The notes beneath the pieces are model-generated. The model saw only the letters and a list, made by a program, of their open reading frames with translations, did no database searches and was not told the origin of the DNA. A stretch of DNA of 64,000 nt from Escarpia spicata. Lineage: Eukaryota; Annelida; Polychaeta; Sabellida; Siboglinidae. A program made the translations under genes and the position numbers. Each line of letters begins with the position of its first letter. The stretch's first letter is position 1. Shown here one piece after another: positions 27,357 through 40,100 of the stretch. The stretch is from the NCBI GenBank assembly GCA_963995525.1, contig OZ023206.1, forward strand, positions 43,507,178 to 43,571,177, written 5' to 3'.

Positions 27357-30300
27357 TATGCTGTGATATGCATAAATTGTGTTCGAACACTTTGACATGG
27401 GACATGTTTGTCTCGTGAGTACTGAATGTACTGCTGCTTTAGACAAGATAAAACATGAAATGGGGATGAGTTTTCACACCTATAACTTACGTAATATGTT
27501 CTTGTAACTTACGTGACGGAGATAAAACGGTAAAATGCATTCCCATTTGTGGTTAATCTAGTTATATGTGTAGCTTGATATCAGTCTAGCCTTCGTGAAG
27601 ATTTGTAACATGCAAAACATATATTTGGGGTAAGACCACATTAAGGATCCGTCCGCCGAAAAAGTCCACTTAAAATACCGTTATGCTGTGATATGCATAA
27701 ATTTTTTTCGAACACTTTGACATGGGACATGTTTGTCTCGTGAGTACTGAATGTACTGCTGCTTTAGACAAGATAAAACATCAAATGGGGATGAGTTTTC
27801 ACACCTATAACTTACGTAATATGTTCTTGTAACTTACGTGACGGAGATAAAACGGTAACATGTATTCCCATTTGTGGTTAACCTAGTTATGTGTGTAGCT
27901 TGATATCAGTCTAGCCTTCGTGAAGATGTGTAACATGCAAAACATCTATTTGGGGTAAGACCACATTAAGGATCCGTCCGCCGAAAAAAGTGCACTTAAA
28001 ATACCGTTATGCTGTGATATGCATAAATTTGGTTCGAACACTTTGACATGGGACATGTTTGTCTCGTGAGTACTGAATGTACTGCTGCTTTAGACAAGAT
28101 AAAACATCAAATGGATGAGTTTTCACACCTATAACTTACGTAATATGTTCTTGTAACTTACGTGACGGAGATAAAACGGTAACATGCATTCCCATTTGTG
28201 GTTAATCTAGTTATGTGTGTAGCTTGATATCAGTCTAGCCTTCGTGAAGATTTGTAACATGCAAAACATATATTTGGGGTAAGACCACATTAAGGAACCG
28301 TCCGCCAAAAAAAGTGCACTTAAAATACCGTTATGCTGTGATATGCATAAATTTTGTTCGAACACTTTGACATGGGACATGTTTGTCTCGTGAGTACTGA
28401 ATGTACTGCTGCTTTAGACAAGATAAAACATCAAATGGGGATGAGTTTTCACACCTATAACTTACGTAATATGTTCTTGTAACTTACGTGACGGAGATAA
28501 AACGGTAACATGCATTCCCATTTGTGGTTAATCTAGTTATGTGTGTAGCTTGATATCAGTCTAGCCTTCGTGAAGATTTGTAACATGCAAAACATATATT
28601 TGGGGTAAGACCACATTAAGGATCCGTCCGCCGAAAAAAGTGCACTTAAAATACCGTTATGCTGTGATATGCATAAATTTTGTTCGAACACTTTGACATG
28701 GGACATGTTTGTCTCGTGAGTACTTAATGTACTGCTGCTTTAGACAAGATAAAACATCAAATGGGGATAAGTTTTCACACCTATAACTTACGTAATATGT
28801 TCTTGTAACTTACGTGACGGAGATAAAACGGTAACATGCATTCCCATTTGTGGTTAATCTAGTTATGTGTGTAGTTTGATATCAGTCTAGCCTTCGTGAA
28901 GATTTGTAACATGCAAAACATATATTTGGGGTAAGACCACATTAAGGATCCGTCCGCCGAAAAAAGTCCACTTAAAATACCGTTATGCTGTGATATGCAT
29001 AAATTTTGTTCGAACACTTTGACATGGGACATGTTTGTCTCGTGAGTACTGAATGTACTGCTGCTTTAGACAAGATAAAACATCAAACGGGGATGAGTTT
29101 TCACACCTATAACTTACGTAATATGTTCTTGTAACTTACGTGAAGGAGATAAAACGGTAACATGCATTCCCATTTGTGGTTACTCTAGTTATGTGTGTAG
29201 CTTGATATCAGTCTAGCCTTCGTGAAGATTTGTAACATGCAAAACATCTATTTGGGGTAAGACCACATTAAGGATCCGTCCGCCAAAAAAGTGCACTTAA
29301 AATACCGTTATGATGTGATATGCATACATTTTGTTAGAACACTTTGACATGGGACATGTTTATCTCGTGAGTACTGAATGTACTGCTGCTTTAGACAAGA
29401 TAAAACATCAAATGGGGATGAGTTTTCACACCTATAACTTACGTAATATGTTCTTGTAACTTACGTGACGGAGATAAAACGGTAAAATGCATTCCCATTT
29501 GTGGTTAATCTAGTTATATGTGTAGCTTGATATCAGTCTAGCCTTCGTGAAGATTTGTAACATGCAAAACATATATTTGTGGTAAGACCACATTAAGGAT
29601 CCGTCCGCCGAAAAAAGTCCACTTAAAATACCGTTATGCTGTGATATGCATAAATTTTGTTCGAACACTTTGACATGGGACATGTTTGTCTCGTGAGTAC
29701 TGAATGTACTGCTGCTTTAGATAAGATAAAACATCAAATGGGAATAAGTTTTCACACCTATAACTTACGTAATATGTTCTTGTAACTTACGTGACGGAGA
29801 TAAAACGGTAACATGCATTCCCATTTGTGGTTAATCTAGTTATGTGTGTAGCTTGATATCAGTCTAGCCTTCGTGAAGATTTGTAACATGCAAAACATCT
29901 ATTTGGGGTAAGACCACATTAAGGATCCGTCCGCCGAAAAAAGTTCACTTAAAATACCGTTATGCTGTGATATGCATAAATTGTGTTCGAACACTTTGAC
30001 ATGGGACATGTTTGTCTCGTGAGTACTGAATGTACTGCTGCTTTAGACAAGATAAAACATGAAATGGGGATGAGTTTTCACACCTATAACTTACGTAATA
30101 TGTTCTTGTAACTTACGTGACGGAGATAAAACGGTAAAATGCATTCCCATTTGTGGTTAATCTAGTTATATGTGTAGCTTGATATCAGTCTAGCCTTCGT
30201 GAAGATTTGTAACATGCAAAACATATATTTGGGGTAAGACCACATTAAGGATCCGTCCGCCGAAAAAGTCCACTTAAAATACCGTTATGCTGTGATATGC

Positions 30301-32238
30301 ATAAATTTTTTTCGAACACTTTGACATGGGACATGTTTGTCTCGTGAGTACTGAATGTACTGCTGCTTTAGACAAGATAAAACATCAAATGGGGATGAGT
30401 TTTCACACCTATAACTTACGTAATATGTTCTTGTAACTTACGTGACGGAGATAAAACGGTAACATGTATTCCCATTTGTGGTTAACCTAGTTATGTGTGT
30501 AGCTTGATATCAGTCTAGCCTTCGTGAAGATGTGTAACATGCAAAACATCTATTTGGGGTAAGACCACATTAAGGATCCGTCCGCCGAAAAAAGTGCACT
30601 TAAAATACCGTTATGCTGTGATATGCATAAATTTGGTTCGAACACTTTGACATGGGACATGTTTGTCTCGTGAGTACTGAATGTACTGCTGCTTTAGACA
30701 AGATAAAACATCAAATGGATGAGTTTTCACACCTATAACTTACGTAATATGTTCTTGTAACTTACGTGACGGAGATAAAACGGTAACATGCATTCCCATT
30801 TGTGGTTAATCTAGTTATGTGTGTAGCTTGATATCAGTCTAGCCTTCGTGAAGATTTGTAACATGCAAAACATATATTTGGGGTAAGACCACATTAAGGA
30901 ACCGTCCGCCAAAAAAAGTGCACTTAAAATACCGTTATGCTGTGATATGCATAAATTTTGTTCGAACACTTTGACATGGGACATGTTTGTCTCGTGAGTA
31001 CTGAATGTACTGCTGCTTTAGACAAGATAAAACATCAAATGGGGATGAGTTTTCACACCTATAACTTACGTAATATGTTCTTGTAACTTACGTGACGGAG
31101 ATAAAACGGTAACATGCATTCCCATTTGTGGTTAATCTAGTTATGTGTGTAGCTTGATATCAGTCTAGCCTTCGTGAAGATTTGTAACATGCAAAACATA
31201 TATTTGGGGTAAGACCACATTAAGGATCCGTCCGCCGAAAAAAGTGCACTTAAAATACCGTTATGCTGTGATATGCATAAATTTTGTTCGAACACTTTGA
31301 CATGGGACATGTTTGTCTCGTGAGTACTTAATGTACTGCTGCTTTAGACAAGATAAAACATCAAATGGGGATAAGTTTTCACACCTATAACTTACGTAAT
31401 ATGTTCTTGTAACTTACGTGACGGAGATAAAACGGTAACATGCATTCCCATTTGTGGTTAATCTAGTTATGTGTGTAGTTTGATATCAGTCTAGCCTTCG
31501 TGAAGATTTGTAACATGCAAAACATATATTTGGGGTAAGACCACATTAAGGATCCGTCCGCCGAAAAAAGTCCACTTAAAATACCGTTATGCTGTGATAT
31601 GCATAAATTTTGTTCGAACACTTTGACATGGGACATGTTTGTCTCGTGAGTACTGAATGTACTGCTGCTTTAGACAAGATAAAACATCAAACGGGGATGA
31701 GTTTTCACACCTATAACTTACGTAATATGTTCTTGTAACTTACGTGACGGAGATAAAACGGTAACATGCATTCCCATTTGTGGTTACTCTAGTTATGTGT
31801 GTAGCTTGATATCAGTCTAGCCTTCGTGAAGATTTGTAACATGCAAAACATCTATTTGGGGTAAGACCACATTAAGGATCCGTCCGCCAAAAAAGTGCAC
31901 TTAAAATACCGTTATGATGTGATATGCATACATTTTGTTAGAACACTTTGACATGGGACATGTTTATCTCGTGAGTACTGAATGTACTGCTGCTTTAGAC
32001 AAGATAAAACATCAAATGGGGATGAGTTTTCACACCTATAACTTACGTAATATGTTCTTGTAACTTACGTGACGGAGATAAAACGGTAAAATGCATTCCC
32101 ATTTGTGGTTAATCTAGTTATATGTGTAGCTTGATATCAGTCTAGCCTTCGTGAAGATTTGTAACATGCAAAACATATATTTGTGGTAAGACCACATTAA
32201 GGATCCGTCCGCCGAAAAAAGTCCACTTAAAATACCGT
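27031..32238 (+). repeat. Tandem duplication of an 8-monomer unit, 2 x 2604 bp
   Basis: Copy one is 27031-29634 (starts 27031, 27357, 27682, 28008, 28332, 28658, 28984, 29309) and copy two 29635-32238 (starts 29635, 29961, 30286, 30612, 30936, 31262, 31588, 31913). The order is f, g', i', e', x, b, k, h. The e' monomers of both copies have GGAACC in place of BamHI (28294-28299 and 30898-30903). Differences seen include GTGAAGGAG in the first k and AATGGGAATAAG in the second f. The h-to-f junction at 29635 is unusual and marks the exchange point. The same series occurs once at 16283-18886. Confidence 0.9.
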
Positions 32239-33215
32239 TATTCTGTGATATGCATAAATTGTTTTCGAACACTTTGACATGGGACATGTTTGTCTCGTGA
32301 GTACTGAATGTACTGCTGCTTTAGACAAGATAAAACATCAAATGGGGATGAGTTTTCACACCTATAACTTACGTAATATGTTCTTGTAACTTACGTGACG
32401 GAGATAAAACGGTAACATGCATTCCCATTTGTGGTTAACCTAGTTATGTGTGTAGCTTGATATCAGTCTAGCCTTCGTGAAGATGTGTAACATGCAAAAC
32501 ATCTATTTGGGGTAAGACCACATTAAGGATCCGTCCGCCGAAAAAAGTGCACTTAAAATACCGTTATGCTGTGATATGCATAAATTTGGTTCAAACACTT
32601 TGACATGGGACATGTTTGTCTCGTGAGTACTGAATGTACTGCTGCTTTAGACAAGATAAAACATCAAATGGGGATGAGTTTTCACACCTATAACTTACGT
32701 AATATGTTCTTGTAACTTACGTGACGGAGATAAAACGGTAACATGCATTCCCATTTGTGGTTAATCTAGTTATGTGTGTAGCTTGATATCAGTCTAGCCT
32801 TCGTGAAGATTTGTAACATGCAAAACATATATTTGGGGTAAGACCACATTAAGGATCCGTCCGCCGAAAAAAGTCCACTTAAAATACCGTTATACTGTGA
32901 TATGCATAAATTTTGTTCGAACACTTTGACATGGGACATGTTTGTCTCGTGAGTACTTAATGTACTGCTGCTTTAGACAAGATAAAACATCAAATGTTGA
33001 TGAGTTTTCACACCTATAACTTACGTAATATGTTCTTGTAACTTACGTGACGGAGATAAAACGGTAACATGCATTCCCATTTGTGGTTAATCTAGTTATG
33101 TGTGTAGCTTGATATCAGTCTAGCCTTCGTGAAGATTTGTAACATGCAAAACATATATTTGGGGTAAGACCACATTAAGGATCCGTCCGCCAAAAAAGTG
33201 CACTTAAAATACCGT
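32239..33215 (+). repeat. Transition block i-a-b/c between domains
   Basis: Monomers start at 32239 (i, with a private TATTCTGTG), 32565 (a) and 32891 (b/c hybrid, 325 bp). This is the last appearance of types i and a. What follows belongs to a different subtype set. Confidence 0.82.
32891..33215 (+). repeat. Recombinant boundary monomer b/c with a k-type end
   Basis: It begins as b (TATACTG, ACTTAATG), then has the c mark GTTGATGAG, then GTAGCTT and ATATATTTG, and ends with the 1-bp-shorter GCCAAAAAAGTGC normally found on k, g, o or q. The next monomer is GTTAGAAC type l. Three subtype signatures in one monomer at the domain boundary make it a probable site of an exchange joining two formerly separate array segments. 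Confidence 0.75.
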
Positions 33216-36200
33216 TATGCTGTGATATGCATAAATTTTGTTAGAACACTTTGACATGGGACATGTTTGTCTCGTGAGTACTGAATGTACTGCTGCTTTA
33301 GACAAGATAAAACATCAAATGGGGATGAGTTTTCACACCTATAACTTACGTAATATGTTCTTGTAACTTACGTGACGGAGATAAAACGGTAACATGCATT
33401 CCCATTTGTGGTTAATCTAGTTATGTGTGTAGCTTGATATCAGTCTAGCCTTCGTGAAGATTTGTAACATGCAAAACATATATTTGGGGTAAGACCACAT
33501 TAAGGATCCGTCCGCCGAAAAAAGTGCACTTAAAATACCGTTATGCTGTGATATGCATATATTTTGTTCGAACACTTTGACATGGGACATGTTTGTCTCG
33601 TGAGTACTGAATGTACTGCTGCTATAGGCAAGATAAAACATCAAATGGGGATGAGTTTTAACACCTATAACTTACGTAATACGTTCTTGTAACTTACGTG
33701 ACGGAGATAAAACGGTAACATGCATTCCCATTTGTGGTTAATCTAGTTATGTGTGTAGCTTGATATCAGTCTAGCCTTCGTGAAGATTTGTAACATGCAA
33801 AACATATATTTGGGGTAAGACCACATTAAGGATCCGTCCGCCAAAAAAAGTGCACTTAAAATACCGTTATGCTGTGATATGCATACATTTTGTTCGAACA
33901 CTTTGACATGGGACATGTTTGTTTCGTGAGTACTGAATGTACTGCTGCTTTAGACAAGATAAAACATCAAATGGGGATGAGTTTTCACACCTATAACTTA
34001 CGTAATATGTTCTTTTAAATTACGTGACGGAGATAAAACGGTAACATGCATTCCCATTTGTGGTTAATCTAGTTATGTGTGTAGCTTGATATCAGTCTAG
34101 CCTTCGTGAAGATTTGTAACATGCAAAACATATATTTGGGGTAAGACCACATTAAGGATACGTCCGCCGAAAAAAGTCCACTTAAAATACCGTTATGCTG
34201 TGATATGCATAAATTTTTTTCGAACACTTTGACATGGGACATGTTTGTCTCGTGAGTACTTAATGTACTGCTGCTTTAGACAAGATAAAACATCAAATGG
34301 GGATAAGTTTTCACACCTATAACTTACGTAATATGTTCTTGTAACTTACGTGACGGAGATAAAACGGTAACATGCATTCCCATTTGTGGTTAATCTAGTT
34401 ATGTGTGTAGTTTGATATCAGTCTAGCCTTCGTGAAGATTTGTAACATGCAAAACATATATTTGGGGTAAGACCACATTAAGGATCCGTCCGCCGAAAAA
34501 AGTCCACTTAAAATACCGTTATGCTGTGATATGCATAACTTTTTTTCGAACACTTTGACATGGGACATGTTTGTCTCGTGAGTACTGAATGTACTGCTGC
34601 TTTAGACAAGATAAAACGTCAAACGGGGATGAGTTTTCACACCTATAACTTACGTAATATGTTCTTGTAACTTACGTGACGGAGATAAAACGGTAACATG
34701 CATTCCCATTTGTGGTTAATCTAGTTATGTGTGTAGCTTGATATCAGTCTAGCCTTCGTGAAGATTTGTAACATGCAAAACATATATTTGGGGTAAGACC
34801 ACATTAAGGATCCGTCCGCCGAAAAAAGTCCACTTAAAATACCGTTATGCTGTGATATGCATAAATTTTTTTCGAACACTTTGACATGGGACATGTTTGT
34901 CTCGTGAGTACTGAATGTACTGCTGCTTTAGACAAGATAAAACATCAAACGGGGATGAGTTTTCACACCTATAACTTACGTAATATGTTCTTGTAACTTA
35001 CGTGACGGAGATAAAACGGTAACATGCATTCCCATTTGTGGTTAATCTAGTTATGTGTGTAGCTTGATATCAGTCTAGCCTTCGTGAAGATTTGTAACAT
35101 GCAAAACATCTATTTGGGGTAAGACCACATTAAGGATCCGTCCGCCAAAAAAGTGCACTTAAAATACCGTTATGCTGTGATATGCATAAATTTTGTTAGA
35201 ACACTTTGACATGGGACATGTTTGTCTCGTGAGTACTGAATGTACTGCTGCTTTAGACAAGATAAAACATCAAATGGGGATGAGTTTTCACACCTATAAC
35301 TTACGTAATATGTTCTTGTAACTTACGTGACGGAGATAAAACGGTAACATGCATTCCCATTTGTGGTTAATCTAGTTATGTGTGTAGCTTGATATCAGTC
35401 TAGCCTTCGTGAAGATTTGTAACATGCAAAACATATATTTGGGGTAAGACCACATTAAGGATCCGTCCGCCGAAAAAAGTGCACTTAAAATACCGTTATG
35501 CTGTGATATGCATATATTTTGTTCGAACACTTTGACATGGGACATGTTTGTCTCGTGAGTACTGAATGTACTGCTGCTATAGGCAAGATAAAACATCAAA
35601 TGGGGATGAGTTTTAACACCTATAACTTACGTAATACGTTCTTGTAACTTACGTGACGGAGATAAAACGGTAACATGCATTCCCATTTGTGGTTAATCTA
35701 GTTATGTGTGTAGCTTGATATCAGTCTAGCCTTCGTGAAGATTTGTAACATGCAAAACATATATTTGGGGTAAGACCACATTAAGGATCCGTCCGCCAAA
35801 AAAAGTGCACTTAAAATACCGTTATGCTGTGATATACATACATTTTGTTCGAACACTTTGACATGGGACATGTTTGTTTCGTGAGTACTGAATGTACTGC
35901 TGCTTTAGACAAGATAAAACATCAAATGGGGATGAGTTTTCACACCTATAACTTACGTAATATGTTCTTTTAAATTACGTGACGGAGATAAAACGGTAAC
36001 ATGCATTCCCATTTGTGGTTAATCTAGTTATGTGTGTAGCTTGATATCAGTCTAGCCTTCGTGAAGATTTGTAACATGCAAAACATATATTTGGGGTAAG
36101 ACCACATTAAGGATCCGTCCGCCAAAAAAAGTCCACTTAAAATACCGTTATGCTGTGATATGTATACATTTTGTTCGAACACTTTGACATGGGACATGTT

Positions 36201-37125
36201 TGTTTCGTGAGTACTGAATGTACTGCTGCTTTAGACAAGATAAAACATCAAATGGGGATGAGTTTTCACACCTATAACTTACGTAATATGTTCTTTTAAA
36301 TTACGTGACGGAGATAAAACGGTAACATGCATTCCCATTTGTGGTTAATCTAGTTATGTGTGTAGCTTGATATCAGTCTAGCCTTCGTGAAGATTTGTAA
36401 CATGCAAAACATATATTTGGGGTAAGACCACATTAAGGATCCGTCCGCCGAAAAAAGTCCACTTAAAATACCGTTATGCTGTGATATGCATAAATTTTGT
36501 TCGAACACTTTGACATGGGACATGTTTGTCTCGTGAGTACTTAATGTACTGCTGCTTTAGACAAGATAAAACATCAAATGGGGATAAGTTTTCACACCTA
36601 TAACTTACGTAATATGTTCTTGTAACTTACGTGACGGAGATAAAACGGTAACATGCATTCCCATTTGTGGTTAATCTAGTTATGTGTGTAGTTTGATATC
36701 AGTCTAGCCTTCGTGAAGATTTGTAACATGCAAAACATATATTTGGGGTAAGACCACATTAAGGATCCGTCCGCCGAAAAAAGTCCACTTAAAATACCGT
36801 TATGCTGTGAAATGCATAACTTTTTTTCGAACACTTTGACATGGGACATGTTTGTCTCGTGAGTACTGAATGTACTGCTGCTTTAGACAAGATAAAACAT
36901 CAAACGGGGATGAGTTTTCACACCTATAACTTACGTAATATGTTCTTGTAACTTACGTGACGGAGATAAAACGGTAACATGCATTCCCATTTGTGGTTAA
37001 TCTAGTTATGTGTGTAGCTTGATATCAGTCTAGCCTTCGTGAAGATTTGTAACATGCAAAACATCTATTTGGGGTAAGACCACATTAAGGATCCGTCCGC
37101 CAAAAAAGTGCACTTAAAATACCGT
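33216..37125 (+). repeat. Two 6-monomer units of 1955 bp each, l-m-n-b-q-k and l-m-n-n-b-q
   Basis: Unit one starts at 33216 (l), 33542 (m), 33868 (n), 34194 (b), 34520 (q) and 34846 (k/q-like, 325 bp). Unit two starts at 35171 (l), 35497 (m), 35823 (n), 36149 (n), 36475 (b) and 36801 (q, 325 bp). The l-m-n part is a direct copy: both m monomers share the rare CTATAGGC in place of CTTTAGAC or CTTTAGGC. The second unit gained an n and lost the k-like monomer. The BamHI site is lost at 34156-34161 (GGATAC). Confidence 0.85.
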
Positions 37126-40100
37126 TATGCTGTGATATGCATAAATTTTGTTAGAACACTTTGACATGGGACATGTTTGTCTCGTGAATACTGAATGTAC
37201 TGCTGCTTTAGACAAGATAAAACATCAAATGGGGATGAGTTTTCACACCTATAACTTACGTAATATGTTCTTGTAACTTACGTGACGGAGATAAAACGGT
37301 AACATGCATTCCCATTTGTGGTTAATCTAGTTATGTGTGTAGCTTGATATCAGTCTAGCCTTCGTGAAGATTTGTAACATGCAAAACATATATTTGGGGT
37401 AAGACCACATTAAGGATCCGTCCGCCGAAAAAAGTCCACTTAAAATACCGTTATGCTGTGATATGCATAAATTTTGTTCGAACACTTTGACATGCGACAT
37501 GTTTGTCTCGTGAGTACTGAATGTACTGCTGCTTTAGACAAGATAAAACATCAAACGGGGATGAGTTTTCACACCTATAACTTACGTAATATGTTCTTGT
37601 AACTTACGTGACGGAGATAAAACGGTAACATGCATTCCCATTTGTGGTTAATCTAGTTATGTGTGTAGCTTGATATCAGTCTAGCCTTAGTGAATATGTG
37701 TAACATGCAAAACATCTATTTGGGGTAAGACCACATTAAGGATCCGTCCGCCAAAAAAGTGCACTTAAAATACCGTTATGCTGTGATATGCATAAATTTT
37801 GTTAGAACACTTTGACATGGGACATGTTTGTCTCGTGAATACTGAATGTACTGCTGCTTTAGACAAGATAAAACATCAAATGGGGATGAGTTTTCACACC
37901 TATAACTTACGTAATATGTTCTTGTAACTTACGTGACGGAGATAAAACGGTAACATGCATTCCCATTTGTGGTTAATCTAGTTATGTGTGTAGCTTGATA
38001 TCAGTCTAGCCTTCGTGAAGATTTGTAACATGCAAAACATATATTTGGGGTAAGACCACATTAAGGATCCGTCCGCCAAAAAAAGTCCACTTAAAATACC
38101 GTTATGCTGTGATATGCATACATTTTGTTCGAACACTTTGACATGGGACATGTTTGTTTCGTGAGTACTGAATGTACTGCTGCTTTAGACAAGATAAAAC
38201 ATCAAATGGGGATGAGTTTTCACACCTATAACTTACGTAATATGTTCTTTTAAATTACGTGACGGAGATAAAACGGTAACATGCATTCCCATTTGTGGTT
38301 AATCTAGTTATGTGTGTAGCTTGATATCAGTCTAGCCTTCGTGAAGATTTGTAACATGCAAAACATATATTTGGGGTAAGACCACATTAAGGATCCGTCC
38401 GCCGAAAAAAGTGCACTTAAAATACCGTTATGCTGTGATATGCATAAATTTTGTTCGAACACTTTGACATGGGACATGTTTGTCTCGTGAGTACTTAATG
38501 TACTGCTGCTTTAGACAAGATAAAACATCAAATGGGGATAAGTTTTCACACCTATAACTTACGTAATATGTTCTTGTAACTTACGTGACGGAGATAAAAC
38601 GGTAACATGCATTCCCATTTGTGGTTAATCTAGTTATGTGTGTAGTTTGATATCAGTCTAGCCTTCGTGAAGATTTGTAACATGCAAAACATATATTTGG
38701 GGTAAGACCACATTAAGGATCCGTCCGCCGAAAAAAGTCCACTTAAAATACCGTTATGCTGTGATATGCATAACTTTTTTTCGAACACTTTGACATGGGA
38801 CATGTTTGTCTCGTGAGTACTGAATGTACTGCTGCTTTAGACAAGATAAAACATCAAACGGGGATGAGTTTTCACACCTATAACTTACGTAATATGTTCT
38901 TGTAACTTACGTGACGGAGATAAAACGGTAACATGCATTCCCATTTGTGGTTAATCTAGTTATGTGTGTAGCTTGATATCAGTCTAGCCTTCGTGAAGAT
39001 TTGTAACATGCAAAACATATATTTGGGGTAAGACCACATTAAGGATCCGTCCGCCAAAAAAAGTCCACTTAAAATACCGTTATGCTGTGATATGCATACA
39101 TTTTGTTCGAACACTTTGACATGGGACATGTTTGTTTCGTGAGTACTGAATGTACTGCTGCTTTAGACAAGATAAAACATCAAATGGGGATGAGTTTTCA
39201 CACCTATAACTTACGTAATATGTTCTTTTAAATTACGTGACGGAGATAAAACGGTAACATGCATTCCCATTTGTGGTTAATCTAGTTATGTGTGTAGCTT
39301 GATATCAGTCTAGCCTTCGTGAAGATTTGTAACATGCAAAACATATATTTGGGGTAAGACCACATTAAGGATCCGTCCGCCGAAAAAAGTCCACTTAAAA
39401 TACCGTTATGCTGTGATATGCATAAATTTTGTTCGAACACTTTGACATGGGACATGTTTGTCTCGTGAGTACTTAATGTACTGCTGCTTTAGACAAGATA
39501 AAACATCAAATGGGGATAAGTTTTCACACCTATAACTTACGTAATATGTTCTTGTAACTTACGTGACGGAGATAAAACGGTAACATGCATTCCCATTTGT
39601 GGTTAATCTAGTTATGTGTGTAGTTTGATATCAGTCTAGCCTTCGTGAAGATTTGTAACATGCAAAACATATATTTGGGGTAAGACCACATTAAGGATCC
39701 GTCCGCCGAAAAAAGTCCACTTAAAATACCGTTATGCTGTGATATGCATAACTTTTTTTCGAACACTTTGACATGGGACATGTTTGTCTCGTGAGTACTG
39801 AATGTACTGCTGCTTTAGACAAGATAAAACATCAAACGGGGATGAGTTTTCACACCTATAACTTACGTAATATGTTCTTGTAACTTACGTGACGGAGATA
39901 AAACGGTAACATGCATTCCCATTTGTGGTTAATCTAGTTATGTGTGTAGCTTGATATCAGTCTAGCCTTCGTGAAGATTTGTAACATGCAAAACATCTAT
40001 TTGGGGTAAGACCACATTAAGGATCCGTCCGCCAAAAAAGTGCACTTAAAATACCGTTATGCTGTGATATGCATAAATTTTGTTAGAACACTTTGACATG

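Larger units (their letters stand above)
1..32890 (+). repeat. Left higher-order-repeat domain (subtypes a-k, x)
   Basis: This half is built from 101 monomers of types a-k and x, as defined in the summary. Markers confined to it include GTTCAAAC (a), TTATTTGTG with GTCAAGG (d), the 2-bp deletion AAATGGATGAG (e), TTTAGATAAG (f), ATGAAATGG (g), TATGATG with TTTATCTCG (h) and TTAACCTAG with GAAGATGTG (i). The order is strongly patterned: a is followed by b, c and usually d; e by f; k or g by h; h mostly by i; and i by a. That conserved neighbour order is what defines a higher-order repeat, as opposed to a random mix of variants. Confidence 0.9.

Noticed and set aside
32891..33215. Transposon insertion or foreign sequence at the domain boundary
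   Set aside because: The boundary is an ordinary 325-bp satellite monomer with mixed subtype marks. There is no insertion, target-site duplication or terminal repeat.
33417..33644. Antisense open reading frame of 75 codons (also 35372-35599, 54274-54489, 60124-60351)
   Set aside because: It lies wholly within two satellite monomers, spans their junction, starts at TTG with the first ATG one codon later, and exists only where one base change removes a stop. The other monomer pairs lack it. There is no recognisable domain.
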